64,000 nt of DNA from Nocardioides sp. Root190 (GCF_001428565.1 NZ_LMIA01000012.1:177471-241470), one strand, 5' to 3'. Counted from the stretch's first letter, positions 35,262-45,822 are shown. Numbers and translations are program-made. Notes: a model not told the origin generated them from the letters alone.

Positions 35262-36974
35262 ATGAGCACTCGACCACCCCTCGGCCTGTTGGCCCTGGTC
35301 CTCCTGACTCTTCTCGTCCTCGCACCCACCGCACCGGCCGACGCCGAGCGTCTCGGGCCAGGGCGCCCGGACCAGCCCGCCTTCTCCGGGTACACGACCC
35401 GCGCCGGACACGAGCTCGGCATCGCCGCGCTCGCCGACGGCACCATCGGCATCTGCCTCGACACCGGCACCAGGCTCTGGCCGCGCCGCTCGACCCGCGC
35501 CACGACGGTCACTGATCCGGTCGTCGGCTACCTCCTCTCCACCACGCTGGGGCCTGCCCGCCGCGACGGCGCCCTGGCCACCGCCCTGTGGTGGGTGGTC
35601 GGCAAGGAACGCGGACTCAACTCCCAGCCACGGAGGATGACGTCTCGTCTGGCCGAGCTCCGACGCGAGAGCCCGGGCCTGCACCGCAAGGTCCTGACAG
35701 CAGCGCGGACGTTGCTCGCCGACGCGCGACGTCACGCGGCACCGGCGTCCGGGTACCGCGCCACCCCTCCCCGACTGACCTCCGAGGGACGCACCGGCAC
35801 CGTCGGCGGACTCGGGATCCGGTCGGCCGCCGGCCGGTGGGTGCCCGGCATCAGGATGGAGATCACGTTGACCGGCGCGACCTTCACCGACGGGAGGTCG
35901 TCCAGGACCGTGACCACCACGACGAGGGCATCGGAGTCGGCGTGGCACCGGATCGACGGCGAGGCCGTCACCGTCCGCGTGCGCTACACCGGCGTGCCCG
36001 AGCACCGCTACCGGCTGCACCGCTCCGGCGCACGCTTCCAGCGGGTCGCTGCGTCGGCGGGGACCCGGGCCCTCACCACGAGCGCGCGCACGGCGGAGCT
36101 GCCGACTCCGTCCCTCACCACCCGTGTGAACCTCCAGCGGGCACTGTCCGGCGACGTCCTCGTGGACGCCGTCACCGTCCGTGGCACGGGCGGTGCGAAG
36201 GTCGCCGGTGAGTGGCGCCTGCTCGGACCGGTCCGACCCGACAGTGGCCTGCGCTGCCGTGCCGTCCGCTGGACGGGCGCGCCGGTGGCCGGTCGGGGAA
36301 CCTTCTCCGTCACCGGCGACACCACCGTGCACGTGGGACGCACGCGCGTCCTGCGCGGTGGGTGCTACACCTACCAGGAGCGACTGACGGCGTCGGCCCG
36401 GACCATGGCGACGGCGTGGACACCCGCCGGGCTGGTCGAGGAGACCTCACTCGTCAGGCCCCGGCCGCCGGCCGTTCCCACGCACCCGGTGGTCGACACC
36501 GGCGGACAGGGAGCCGGTCGGTCCACCAGCGGGGCCACAGCGCGACTGCGCGCTCCCACGGCCCGGGTGTCGGCTCGTCTGAGTGGCGTGGACTTCCGCC
36601 GGTCGGTGCTCACTGCTCCCGTACGTCGCACTGACGCCGGCATCTGGCGCGAGGGCGCTCGGCTGTCGGCCCTCGTCGGCACCACCGTGGTGGTCGGCCA
36701 CGTCTCGGACCGACGCGACCGGCCCGGTGTCTTCCACCGGCTGCGGCGCCTCGACGTCGGTGACCGACTGACCACCACCGATGCCGGGGGTTCGAACCTC
36801 ACCTGGCGCGTGGTCCGGGTCCGGACCGTCGATCGCCGACGACTGCCGCGTTCCCTGTTCTCGCAGGGCATCGCGCGACGACTGGTGCTGATCACGTGCA
36901 CCGACCGGGTCAGGACCTCAACAGGAGGCTTCCACTACAGGAAGAACCTCGTCGTCGAAGCGGTCCCGTACTGA
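35262..36974 (+). CDS. Secreted protein with a C-terminal sortase-like domain
   Basis: A 570-aa protein. Residues 1-28 are a signal peptide (hydrophobic 8-24, cleavage near ADA). Residues 40-165 carry GICLDTGT and a WWVVG segment that recall thioester/adhesin-type N-domains; 185-400 look like beta-rich repeats. Residues 440-570 match a class E/F sortase: H480 in VVGHVSD, C546 in LVLITC and R560 in FHYRKN, the full catalytic triad. Sortases normally stand alone; fusion behind a long secreted region is unusual. No C-terminal membrane anchor or LPXTG motif is seen. It is a single-gene unit between the pentose operon and rbpA; it may be cross-linking itself or partners to the wall. Confidence 0.75.
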   Translation: MSTRPPLGLLALVLLTLLVLAPTAPADAERLGPGRPDQPAFSGYTTRAGHELGIAALADGTIGICLDTGTRLWPRRSTRATTVTDPVVGYLLSTTLGPARRDGALATALWWVVGKERGLNSQPRRMTSRLAELRRESPGLHRKVLTAARTLLADARRHAAPASGYRATPPRLTSEGRTGTVGGLGIRSAAGRWVPGIRMEITLTGATFTDGRSSRTVTTTTRASESAWHRIDGEAVTVRVRYTGVPEHRYRLHRSGARFQRVAASAGTRALTTSARTAELPTPSLTTRVNLQRALSGDVLVDAVTVRGTGGAKVAGEWRLLGPVRPDSGLRCRAVRWTGAPVAGRGTFSVTGDTTVHVGRTRVLRGGCYTYQERLTASARTMATAWTPAGLVEETSLVRPRPPAVPTHPVVDTGGQGAGRSTSGATARLRAPTARVSARLSGVDFRRSVLTAPVRRTDAGIWREGARLSALVGTTVVVGHVSDRRDRPGVFHRLRRLDVGDRLTTTDAGGSNLTWRVVRVRTVDRRRLPRSLFSQGIARRLVLITCTDRVRTSTGGFHYRKNLVVEAVPY

Positions 36975-37010
36975 CGAGACCACGACGAAGCAGCGCCGGG
37001 GCGCCACCCG

Positions 37011-37370
37011 TCAGAAGACGACGTCGCCCGACTTGCGGCGGGACCGCAGGAGCTGGATCGCCTCGTCGAGGATGACCTCGGCCTCCTTGTCGGAGCGGCG
37101 CTCCTTCACGTAGGCGAGGTGCGTCTTGTAGGGCTCGATCTTCGGAGGCGGCGGGGCATTCTCCGAGTCGAGGCCACCGGGAAGACCGCACTTCGGGCAG
37201 TCCCAGGAGTCCGGGACGTTGGCCTCGACGGAGAACGTGATCACCGAACGGTGGCTGTTCACGCAGAAGTAGGTCACCGCCTGGCGCGGAGCCGCCTCAC
37301 CACGCTCGGCCTCGCCCATGGGACCCGCACCGACGCGACTGCCACGAATCGCGTTTCCACCACCAGCCAA
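37011..37370 (-). CDS. rbpA: RNA polymerase-binding protein RbpA
   Basis: A 119-aa actinobacterial transcription factor that binds the sigma subunit and beta prime and stabilises open complexes. It starts MAGGGNAIRGSRVGAGPMGEAERGE, as in known RbpA, and has the zinc-ribbon cysteines (FCVNSHRS; CPKCGLP) and the sigma-interaction tail. The start is an uncommon TTG at 37370, supported by AGGAGA seven bases upstream. Confidence 0.96.
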   Translation of the reverse strand: MAGGGNAIRGSRVGAGPMGEAERGEAAPRQAVTYFCVNSHRSVITFSVEANVPDSWDCPKCGLPGGLDSENAPPPPKIEPYKTHLAYVKERRSDKEAEVILDEAIQLLRSRRKSGDVVF

Positions 37371-37426
37371 CGGAGTTTCTCCTCAAGATCAAGCGGCCCG
37401 GTGTTCCACGGGCCAGCTGCAGTCGG

Positions 37427-37663
37427 TCAGTTCTGATAGGCGAGCAGCAGTCCGAGCGCGATGACGCACGCGAACCAGATGACGCCGATGCCAATGGTGA
37501 AGCGGTCGAGGTTGCGCTCGGCGATCGAGGAGCCGCCGAGGGAGCTCGACGTACCACCACCGAACATGTCCGAGAGTCCACCGCCACGACCCTTGTGCAG
37601 CAACACCAGGAGGATCAGCATGAGGCTCGTGATCACGAGCAGCACAGTCAGAAGCGTCGACAC
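37427..37663 (-). CDS. secG: SecG protein translocase subunit
   Basis: A 78-aa SecG with two membrane helices (about 2-20 and 55-74) and the conserved GGGLSDMFGGG loop between them. It belongs to the SecYEG translocon. The start is a GTG. It lies 27 bases downstream of tpiA, the usual actinobacterial order gap-pgk-tpi-secG. Confidence 0.95.
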   Translation of the reverse strand: MSTLLTVLLVITSLMLILLVLLHKGRGGGLSDMFGGGTSSSLGGSSIAERNLDRFTIGIGVIWFACVIALGLLLAYQN

Positions 37664-37690
37664 GCGAGGAATCCTACGTCAGGCCCGGAT

Positions 37691-38491
37691 CTAGGGGAGA
37701 ACCGGCATGTCGTAGAAGCGGCAGATGCCGCCGAACTCGTCGACCTGCAGGCTTGCTCCACCCACCAGGGCGCCGTCCACGTCGGCCTTCGCCATGATCC
37801 CGGCGACGTTGGCAGCCTTCACGGAGCCGCCGTAGAGGACGCGCACGGAGTCGGCGGCCTCGGCCCCGAAGGACTCCTTGATCTGGCCCCTGATCGCCGC
37901 ACAGACCTCCTGTGCGTCCTCGGGAGTGGCGACCTCGCCGGTGCCGATGGCCCACACGGGCTCGTAGGCGATGACGAGCGAGGCGACCTGCTGCGCACTG
38001 AGTCCCGCGAGCGAGCCCTCCACCTGGGCCATCGTGTGCGGCACGTGCTCGCCCGCCTGGCGGATCTCGAGACCCTCACCGACACACACGATGGGGATGA
38101 TGTTCTCGCCGAGCGCGGCCTTGGCCTTGGCGTTGACGATCTCGTCGGTCTCGTTGTGGAACTGGCGCCGCTCGGAGTGGCCGACCACGACGTAGGAGCA
38201 GCCGAGCTTGGCGAGCATGCCCGCCGAGATCTCGCCGGTGTAGGCGCCGCTGGCATGCGCAGAGACGTCCTGGGCGCCGTACTTGATGGACAGGCGGTCG
38301 CCGTCCACCAGCGTCTGCACCGAACGGATGTCGGTGAACGGCGGGATGACCGCCACGTCGACCTTGGCGTAGTCGTGGCGCTTGTCGGACAGCGTCCAGG
38401 TGAGCTTCTGGACCAGCACCACGGCTTCGGCGTGGTTGAGGTTCATCTTCCAGTTGCCCGCCATCAGCGGGGTACGGGTCGCGTTGCTCAT
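37691..38491 (-). CDS. tpiA: Triose-phosphate isomerase
   Basis: A 266-aa TIM barrel with NWKMN (catalytic Lys), the catalytic His in VVGHSERR and the catalytic Glu in AYEPVWAIGTG. Its ATG overlaps the pgk stop by one base. Confidence 0.97.
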   Translation of the reverse strand: MSNATRTPLMAGNWKMNLNHAEAVVLVQKLTWTLSDKRHDYAKVDVAVIPPFTDIRSVQTLVDGDRLSIKYGAQDVSAHASGAYTGEISAGMLAKLGCSYVVVGHSERRQFHNETDEIVNAKAKAALGENIIPIVCVGEGLEIRQAGEHVPHTMAQVEGSLAGLSAQQVASLVIAYEPVWAIGTGEVATPEDAQEVCAAIRGQIKESFGAEAADSVRVLYGGSVKAANVAGIMAKADVDGALVGGASLQVDEFGGICRFYDMPVLP

Positions 38492-39696
38492 CAGTCCTCC
38501 AGAACTGTGATGCCGGGGAGGTCCTTGCCCTCGAGGTATTCGAGGCTGGCACCTCCGCCGGTCGAGATGTGGCCGAACGCGGCCTCGTCGAACCCGAGGG
38601 TGCGGACGGCGGCAGCGGAGTCGCCACCACCGACCACGGACAGTCCGTCGATCGCGGTGAGCGCCTTCGCCACGGCGCGGGTGCCCTCGGCGAAGGCCAG
38701 CTGCTCGAACACGCCCATGGGCCCGTTCCAGAACACGGTGCGCGCATCGGCCAGGGCGGCTGCGAAGGCAGCTGCCGACTCGGGGCCGATGTCGAGACCC
38801 AGCGCGTCGGCGGGGATCTCCGTGGCCGGCACGACCCGTGCCGATGCCTCGTCGCCGAAGCTGTCGGCCACGACGATGTCGGTCGGGACGAGGATCTCGA
38901 CGCCGAGCTCAGCGGCTCGCGCCCGGTAGGCGCGCACGGTGTCGAGCTGGTCCTCCTCGAGCAGGCTCTTGCCGACCTCGAGGCCGTCGGCCTTGAGGAA
39001 GGTGAAGACCATGCCGCCGCCGATGAGCAGCTTGTCGGCCTTGCCGAGCAGGTTGTCGATCACACCCAGCTTGTCCGAGACCTTGGAACCGCCCAGGACG
39101 ACGGCGTAGGGCCGCGCCGGGTCGTCGGTGAGCCGCCTCAGGACGTCGATCTCGGCGGCCACGAGGGCACCCATCGTGTGCGGCAGCCGCTGCGCGACGT
39201 CGTACACGCTGGCCTGCTTGCGATGCACGACACCGAAGCCGTCGGACACGAAGGCATCGGCCAGCCCGGCGAGCTGGTCGGCGAAGGCACCCCGCTCGGC
39301 GTCGTCCTTGCTCGTCTCCCCGGCGTTGAACCGGACGTTCTCCAGGAGCGCGACCTGGCCGTCGCCCAGGGCCGCGACCACCTCCTGGGCGGAGGCGCCG
39401 ACGGTGTCGGTGGCGAAGGCCACCGGAGCGCCCAGGAGCTCGGCCAGGCGGACGGCAACGGGCCCGAGGGAGTACGCCGGGTCCGGCTCCCCCTTCGGTC
39501 GACCGAGGTGGGCCGTGACCACGACGCGGGCGCCGGCCTCGGCGAGCGCCCGGATCGTCGGCACGCTGGCCCGGATCCGTCCGTCATCGGTGATGGTCGT
39601 CCCGTCGAGCGGGACGTTCAGGTCCGAGCGGACCAGGACGCGTTGGCCGCCGATCGTGCGCAGGAATTCCGGGTCGAGTCCGTTGTTGTCCGTCAC
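38491..39696 (-). CDS. pgk: Phosphoglycerate kinase
   Basis: A 401-aa kinase with the N-terminal RSDLNVPLDG and LGRPKG motifs and the C-terminal ATP site (VVGGGDSAAAV, GHISTGGGASLEYLEG). The start is a GTG at 39696, five bases after the gap stop; the longer open frame upstream lies in gap and is not real. Confidence 0.97.
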   Translation of the reverse strand: MTDNNGLDPEFLRTIGGQRVLVRSDLNVPLDGTTITDDGRIRASVPTIRALAEAGARVVVTAHLGRPKGEPDPAYSLGPVAVRLAELLGAPVAFATDTVGASAQEVVAALGDGQVALLENVRFNAGETSKDDAERGAFADQLAGLADAFVSDGFGVVHRKQASVYDVAQRLPHTMGALVAAEIDVLRRLTDDPARPYAVVLGGSKVSDKLGVIDNLLGKADKLLIGGGMVFTFLKADGLEVGKSLLEEDQLDTVRAYRARAAELGVEILVPTDIVVADSFGDEASARVVPATEIPADALGLDIGPESAAAFAAALADARTVFWNGPMGVFEQLAFAEGTRAVAKALTAIDGLSVVGGGDSAAAVRTLGFDEAAFGHISTGGGASLEYLEGKDLPGITVLED

Positions 39697-39701
39697 AAGC
39701 G

Positions 39702-40700
<999 letters not shown>

Positions 40701-40741
40701 CGTGGGTGCTCCTCTGTTGTGTCAGATGTGTGGCGCGATGT

Positions 40742-40762
40742 GTGACGCAGATCATGCGTCAC
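40742..40762. promoter_or_regulatory. Inverted repeat upstream of gap
   Basis: GTGACGCA and TGCGTCAC are perfect 8-bp arms around GATCA, ending 42 bases before the gap start codon. The left half also reads TGTGA-N6-TCATG, a partial CRP/GlxR-type site; GlxR is known to regulate gapA in corynebacteria. The regulator is not identifiable from sequence. Confidence 0.4.
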
Positions 40763-40863
40763 CCACGACCCTATCCGGGCACGCCTCGTCACCGCTGCCC
40801 GCCGTCCGCGATACGGGCAGGTAACAACACAAACAAACACAAAGCCACATTCGAGGCAGGCGG

Positions 40864-40893
40864 ACCTGCTCAGACCTGCTCGAACCTGCTCAG
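40864..40893. repeat. Three tandem decamers at the whiA 3' end
   Basis: ACCTGCTCAG, ACCTGCTCGA and ACCTGCTCAG follow one another without gaps; the last includes the whiA stop codon (40890-40892). It is probably slippage-derived. Confidence 0.7.
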
Positions 40894-41876
40894 GCGTCGC
40901 CGGCGAGCATCTCGGCGGTCAGCGATGCCTCGGTGTCCGGAACGCCGAGGTCCTCGGCGCGCTTGTCGGCCATCGCCAGGAGGCGGCGGATCCGGCCGGC
41001 GATCGCGTCCTTGGTGAGCACGGGCTCGTGGAGCTGGCCGAGCTCCTCGAGGGAGGCCTGCTTGTGCTGGAGCCGCAGCTCCCCCGCCATCCGCAGGTGG
41101 TCGGGGACCTCGTCGCCGAGGATCTCCATCGCCCGGTCGACCCGGGCGCCGGCCGTCACGGCAGCACGGGCGGAGCGGCGAAGGTTGGCGTCGTCGAAGT
41201 TGGCGAGCCGGTTGGCGGTCGCGCGGACCTCACGCCGCATGCGGCGTTCCTCCCAGGCCATCAGGGTCTCGTGCGCACCGAGCCGGGTCAGCAGCTGACC
41301 GATCGCGTCGCCGTCGCGGATGACCACGCGGTCGACGCCGCGGACCTCGCGGGCCTTGGCCTGGATGCCGAGCCGACGGGCCACGCCGACCAGCGCCAGG
41401 GCGGCCTCGGACCCCGGGCAGGTGACCTCCAGCGAGGATGAGCGGCCGGGTTCGGTCAGCGAACCGTGGGCGAGGAAGGCACCGCGCCAGGCGGCGACCG
41501 CGTCGCACGCGCCTCCGGACACGACGGCCGGCGGCAGTCCGCGCACCGGACGCCCGCGCTGGTCGAGCAGCCCGGTCTGGCGCGCGAGGGCTTCGCCGTC
41601 CCGTGCTACCCGCACGATGTAGCGGCTCCCCTTGCGCAGTCCGTTGCCCTGGACCATCACGACGTCCGAGCTCTGGCCGTAGATCTCCGAGATGTCCCGG
41701 CGCAGCCTGCGGGCGGCGGCACCGGTGTCCAGCTCGGCTTCGACCACGATCCGGCCGGCGACGATGTGCAGGCCGCCGGCGAAGCGCAGCGTGGAGGCGA
41801 CCTCGGCCTTGCGACAACACACCTTGGTGACCGACGTACTGGCCAGTTCTGCCTTCACCTGTGCCGTCATCGCCAT
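40890..41876 (-). CDS. whiA: WhiA sporulation/cell-division regulator
   Basis: A 328-aa WhiA: an N-terminal LAGLIDADG-like domain and a C-terminal helix-turn-helix DNA-binding region. MAMTAQVKAELAS is the familiar N-terminus; the ATG at 41876 is chosen, with a GTG two codons upstream and a second ATG at 41870 as alternatives. It follows yvcK by 74 bases in the conserved uvrC-rapZ-yvcK-whiA order. Confidence 0.95.
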   Translation of the reverse strand: MAMTAQVKAELASTSVTKVCCRKAEVASTLRFAGGLHIVAGRIVVEAELDTGAAARRLRRDISEIYGQSSDVVMVQGNGLRKGSRYIVRVARDGEALARQTGLLDQRGRPVRGLPPAVVSGGACDAVAAWRGAFLAHGSLTEPGRSSSLEVTCPGSEAALALVGVARRLGIQAKAREVRGVDRVVIRDGDAIGQLLTRLGAHETLMAWEERRMRREVRATANRLANFDDANLRRSARAAVTAGARVDRAMEILGDEVPDHLRMAGELRLQHKQASLEELGQLHEPVLTKDAIAGRIRRLLAMADKRAEDLGVPDTEASLTAEMLAGDA

Positions 41877-41950
41877 GCGCACGATCCTCCCACGCTGGTC
41901 AACAACCCTCGGCGGCGCATCAGGACGCCGGGGATGTGCCCGTTCCCGGG

Positions 41951-42922
41951 TCAGCCCGCGGCGAAGATCCGCCCGTAGGCCGCTGCGAGCTTGAGCGGAT
42001 CGTGCCGCGGGGTGCCGTCGTCGGCGGCGACGTCGTCGAGGACCAGCCGCGCTCCGAGCACGCGACACATCTCGTCGAGCTCGGTGAGGCCGGTGCCGAC
42101 CGACGTGCGATCAGCCAGGACGGTGTGGATGGCGAGGTCGGGCGCGTGCTCCGCCAGGACGGCGAGGTGGTCGGCCGGGCCGAACCCGCCGGTCTCGCCT
42201 GCCTGCTCCTCGAGATTGAGTACGACGACGAGGCGGGCGTCCGTGCTGACCAGGGCCTCACGCAGGGCGGGCACCAGCAGGTGCGGCAGGACCGAGCTGA
42301 ACCAGGACCCGGGCCCGAGCACGGCCCAGTCGGCCTCGGTGATCGCCTGGACCACGGCCGGGCTCACCTCGGGGCGGGCAGGCTCCAGGGCGATCGAGGC
42401 GATCACGCCGTCCGTGGTGGCGACCTCGACCTGGCCCCGCACGGTGGTCAGCAGGTCCGGATCGGTCGCGACGAGGCCGCGCACCTCGGCGGTGATGTCC
42501 ATCGGTGCCAGCGCCATGGGCAGCACCCGGCCGCGGGCGCCGAGCAGCCGCCCCACCAGGTCGAGCGCGTCGACGTGGTCGCCGAGCAGCTCCCACAGGC
42601 CGACGATCAGCAGGTTGCCGACGACGTGGCCCCTCATCTCGCCGTCGCCCTCGAACCGGTGCTGGAGCACCCGGGCCCAGGTGTCGCCCCACTCGTCGTC
42701 TCCGCAGAGCGCGGCCAGGGCCATCCGCAGGTCCCCCGGCGGCAGGACGCCGAACTCGCCACGGAGCCGGCCGGACGAGCCGCCGTTGTCGGCGACCGTC
42801 ACGACTGCGGTGAGCTCGTCCACGGTGAGGTCGTCGAGGAGGTGACGCAGGGCGCTCAGTGATGCGTGCAGTCCGTGGCCGCCTCCCAGGGCGACGACGG
42901 CCTGTGCCCTCAGCTCATTCAC
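41951..42922 (-). CDS. yvcK: YvcK/GlmR-like protein
   Basis: A 323-aa protein of the CofD/YvcK fold with VALGGGHGLHASLSALR at the start and VADNGGSSGRLR, used for nucleotide-sugar binding in family members that control envelope precursor metabolism. GTG start; its first eight bases overlap the end of rapZ. Confidence 0.95.
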   Translation of the reverse strand: MNELRAQAVVALGGGHGLHASLSALRHLLDDLTVDELTAVVTVADNGGSSGRLRGEFGVLPPGDLRMALAALCGDDEWGDTWARVLQHRFEGDGEMRGHVVGNLLIVGLWELLGDHVDALDLVGRLLGARGRVLPMALAPMDITAEVRGLVATDPDLLTTVRGQVEVATTDGVIASIALEPARPEVSPAVVQAITEADWAVLGPGSWFSSVLPHLLVPALREALVSTDARLVVVLNLEEQAGETGGFGPADHLAVLAEHAPDLAIHTVLADRTSVGTGLTELDEMCRVLGARLVLDDVAADDGTPRHDPLKLAAAYGRIFAAG

Positions 42923-43793
42923 GACCGAGGTCGCGGTGGATCACGCGGGCGACGTGGCCCAGCTCGGCGAGACGACGGGGGATCTCCTCGCTCATCGCCA
43001 CGCTGCGGTGCTTGCCGCCGGTGCACCCGATGGCCACCCGCATGAACCTCTTGCCCTCGCGCAGGTAGCCCTCCGCGACACCGGCGAGCAGGGGGACGTA
43101 GGAGTCCAGGAACTCCTCGGCCCCCGGACGGGCCATCACGTAGGCCGAGACCTCGCCGTCCTGGCCGGTGCGCGGCCGGAGCTCGGGCACCCAGTGCGGG
43201 TTGGGGAGGAACCTCATGTCGGCGAGGTAGTCGGCGTCGACCGGGATGCCGTACTTGAAGCCGAAGCTGATCACCGTGACCCGCAGCCGCGCGGTCTCGG
43301 CGGTCCCGAAGGACTCGGCGATCCGGTCGGTCAGCTGGTGGACGTTGAGGCTGCTGGTGTCGATCACCAGGTCGGCCTCGGAGCGCAGGTCGGCGAGCAC
43401 CACCCGCTCCCGCTGGAGGCCGTCCAGCAACCGGCCGCCCTGCTGCAGCGGATGCGGTCGGCGCGCTGCCTCCTGGCGCCGCACGAGCACCTCGTCCGTG
43501 GCGTCCAGGAACACCAGGCTCGTGTCACGTCCGGTGGCCCCGTGGGCGAGGGCGCTGCTCAGCCCCTGGAAGAAGGAGCCCGACCGGACGTCGACCACGA
43601 CGGCGACCGGCTGCGCCGGGCCGTGGCTCTCGTCGACGAGACGGACGACGTCGGCCAGCAGGGTGGGCGGGAGGTTGTCGACCACGAAGTAGCCGAGGTC
43701 CTCGAGCTCCTTCGCGGCAGTGCTGCGTCCGGCACCGGTCATGCCGGTGACGACGACGAGCTGTCCAGGCGTGCTCTCGGTCATGGTCGTCAT
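42915..43793 (-). CDS. rapZ: RapZ-family nucleotide-binding protein
   Basis: A 292-aa RapZ-like protein with a P-loop GMTGAGRST (17-25), in which the usual Walker lysine is Arg as in other actinobacterial members, a DNLPP motif, and the C-terminal FGFKYG and GCTGGKHRSV motifs. In enterobacteria RapZ presents GlmZ RNA for decay; in actinobacteria the role is not settled. ATG at 43793 overlaps the uvrC stop (ATGA). Confidence 0.94.
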   Translation of the reverse strand: MTTMTESTPGQLVVVTGMTGAGRSTAAKELEDLGYFVVDNLPPTLLADVVRLVDESHGPAQPVAVVVDVRSGSFFQGLSSALAHGATGRDTSLVFLDATDEVLVRRQEAARRPHPLQQGGRLLDGLQRERVVLADLRSEADLVIDTSSLNVHQLTDRIAESFGTAETARLRVTVISFGFKYGIPVDADYLADMRFLPNPHWVPELRPRTGQDGEVSAYVMARPGAEEFLDSYVPLLAGVAEGYLREGKRFMRVAIGCTGGKHRSVAMSEEIPRRLAELGHVARVIHRDLGRE

Positions 43794-45778
43794 TGTGGTG
43801 CAGCCTTGCGTCGGCCGGCTGCCCCGGTGTCGTCCTGCGCCAGCGCGTCCTTGATCGACTGGGCCGTCCGGGGGCCGACCCCGGGCACCGCAGCGATCTC
43901 CTCCACCGTCGCGGCCCGGAGCTTGCGGAGCGAGCCGAAGTGGCGCAGCAGTGTCTTGCGGCGCACCTCTCCCAGACCCGGGACCCCGTCGAGCACGCTC
44001 TCGACCATCGACTTGGACCGCCGGTTGCGGTGGTGCGCGATCGCGAAGCGGTGCGCCTCGTCCCGCACGCGCTGCAGGAGGTAGAGGCCCTCGGACGTGC
44101 GCGGGAGGATCACGGGATCCTCGGCGACGCGGCCGTCGGGACCGACGACCCAGACCTCCTCGAGGCGCTTCGCCAGCCCGCAGACGGGGATGTCGTCGAT
44201 GCCGAGCTCGTCGAGGGCGCGCTGGGCCGCGGCGACCTGCGGGGCTCCGCCGTCGACGACCACCAACCCCGGCGCGTAGGCGAACTTGCGTGGCCGGCCG
44301 GTGTCGGGGTCGATCAGCATCGGGCCGGAGCCGGTCTCGGGGTCGCCGGGCTTGAGCTCCGAGCGCGCCTGCTCGTCGAGGAGCCGCTTGAACCGCCGGG
44401 TGATCACCTCGTGCATCGCGGCGACGTCGTCGGAGCCCTCCTGGTCGCGGATCACGAACCGGCGGTACTCCCCCTTGCGTGACAGCCCGTCCTCGAACAC
44501 GACCATCGACGCGACGATCTCGGTGCCCTGCATGTGGGAGACGTCGTAGCACTCGATCCGCAGCGGCGCCTCGTCGAGCTCGAGTGCCTCCGCGATCTCG
44601 GCGAGCGCACGGTTGCGGGTGGTCAGGTCGCTGGCGCGCCTGGTCTTGTGCAGCACCAGCGACTCCGTGGCGTTGCGCCCGACCGTCTCCTGGAGCGCCT
44701 TCTTGTCGCCCCGCTGCGGGACCCGGATCTCCACGCGGGACCCGCGCAGGTCGGACAGCAGCTGCTCGAAGGTCGCACTCTCGGGCGGCAGCTCGGGCAC
44801 GAGGATCTCCCGCGGCACCGCGTCGCGAGCGTCCTCGGGAGCCACGCCGGCGTACAGCTGGAGCAGGAAGTCCTCGACCAGTGCCGAGGTGTCGCCGTCG
44901 TCGGTGCGGTCGGCCACCCAGCCGCGCTGACCGCGGATCCGGCCGCCACGCACGTAGAACACCTGCACCGCGACCTCGAGCGGGTCCTCGGCGAGGGCGA
45001 TGACGTCAGCGTCCGAGCCGTCGCTGAGGACCACGGCCTGCTTCTCCAGCGCCTTGTTCATCGCGCCGAGGTCATCGCGCAGCCGCGCGGCCTTCTCGAA
45101 GTCCAGGGCATCGGAGGCGGCGTACATCTCCTGCTCGATGCGCTTGGTGAACTGCTTGGTCCGCCCGGCCATGAAGTCGCAGAAGTCCTCGACGATCTCG
45201 CGGTGCTCGTCGGGTGACACGTTGCCCACGCAGGGGGCGGCGCACTTGTCGATGTAGCCGAGCAGGCAGGGCCTGCCGATCTGGCCCGACCGCTTGAAGA
45301 CGCCGTTGCTGCACGAGCGCATCGGGAACACGCGGAGCAGGATGTCGACGGTCTCGCGGATCGCCCAGGCGTGGCCGTAGGGACCGAAGTAGCGGGTGCC
45401 CTTGCGCTTGGCGCCGCGACCCACCATCACCCGCGGGAACTCCTCGGAGACCGTGACGGCCAGCCAGGGGTAGGACTTGTCGTCGCGGTACTTCACGTTG
45501 AAGCGCGGGTCGTACTCCTTGATCCAGGAGTACTCCAGCTGCAACGCCTCGACCTCGGTCTTGACGACCGTCCACTCCACCGACCGCGCCGTCGTCACCA
45601 TCGTCGCGGTGCGCTGGTGGAGGTTGCCGATGTCCTGGAAGTACGACGACAGCCGGGACCGGAGGTTCTTGGCCTTGCCGACGTAGACGACCCGGCCCTT
45701 CGCGTCACGGAACCGGTAGACCCCCGGCTGGGTCGGGATCGAGCCGGGCTCGGGCCGATAGCTCAGGGCGGGTGACAC
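43790..45778 (-). CDS. uvrC: UvrC excinuclease subunit
   Basis: A 662-aa nuclease: GIY-YIG domain (PGVYRF ... RVVYVGKAKNLRSR), UVR motif, RNase-H-like half with the ECYDVSHMQG block and a C-terminal helix-hairpin-helix pair. It cuts both sides of a lesion in nucleotide excision repair. The GTG at 45778 is chosen over a longer frame because TAGGCT lies seven bases upstream (45786-45791 reversed). First gene of uvrC-rapZ-yvcK-whiA. Confidence 0.95.
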   Translation of the reverse strand: MSPALSYRPEPGSIPTQPGVYRFRDAKGRVVYVGKAKNLRSRLSSYFQDIGNLHQRTATMVTTARSVEWTVVKTEVEALQLEYSWIKEYDPRFNVKYRDDKSYPWLAVTVSEEFPRVMVGRGAKRKGTRYFGPYGHAWAIRETVDILLRVFPMRSCSNGVFKRSGQIGRPCLLGYIDKCAAPCVGNVSPDEHREIVEDFCDFMAGRTKQFTKRIEQEMYAASDALDFEKAARLRDDLGAMNKALEKQAVVLSDGSDADVIALAEDPLEVAVQVFYVRGGRIRGQRGWVADRTDDGDTSALVEDFLLQLYAGVAPEDARDAVPREILVPELPPESATFEQLLSDLRGSRVEIRVPQRGDKKALQETVGRNATESLVLHKTRRASDLTTRNRALAEIAEALELDEAPLRIECYDVSHMQGTEIVASMVVFEDGLSRKGEYRRFVIRDQEGSDDVAAMHEVITRRFKRLLDEQARSELKPGDPETGSGPMLIDPDTGRPRKFAYAPGLVVVDGGAPQVAAAQRALDELGIDDIPVCGLAKRLEEVWVVGPDGRVAEDPVILPRTSEGLYLLQRVRDEAHRFAIAHHRNRRSKSMVESVLDGVPGLGEVRRKTLLRHFGSLRKLRAATVEEIAAVPGVGPRTAQSIKDALAQDDTGAAGRRKAAPQ

Positions 45779-45822
45779 GTGCGCCAGCCTACGGAGATGC
45801 ACCGACACCCTCATATCGGGCA

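Noticed and set aside
37395..37414. Terminator between secG and rbpA
   Set aside because: GGCCCG and CGGGCC make only a six-pair stem with an eight-base loop and no T run; too weak to call.
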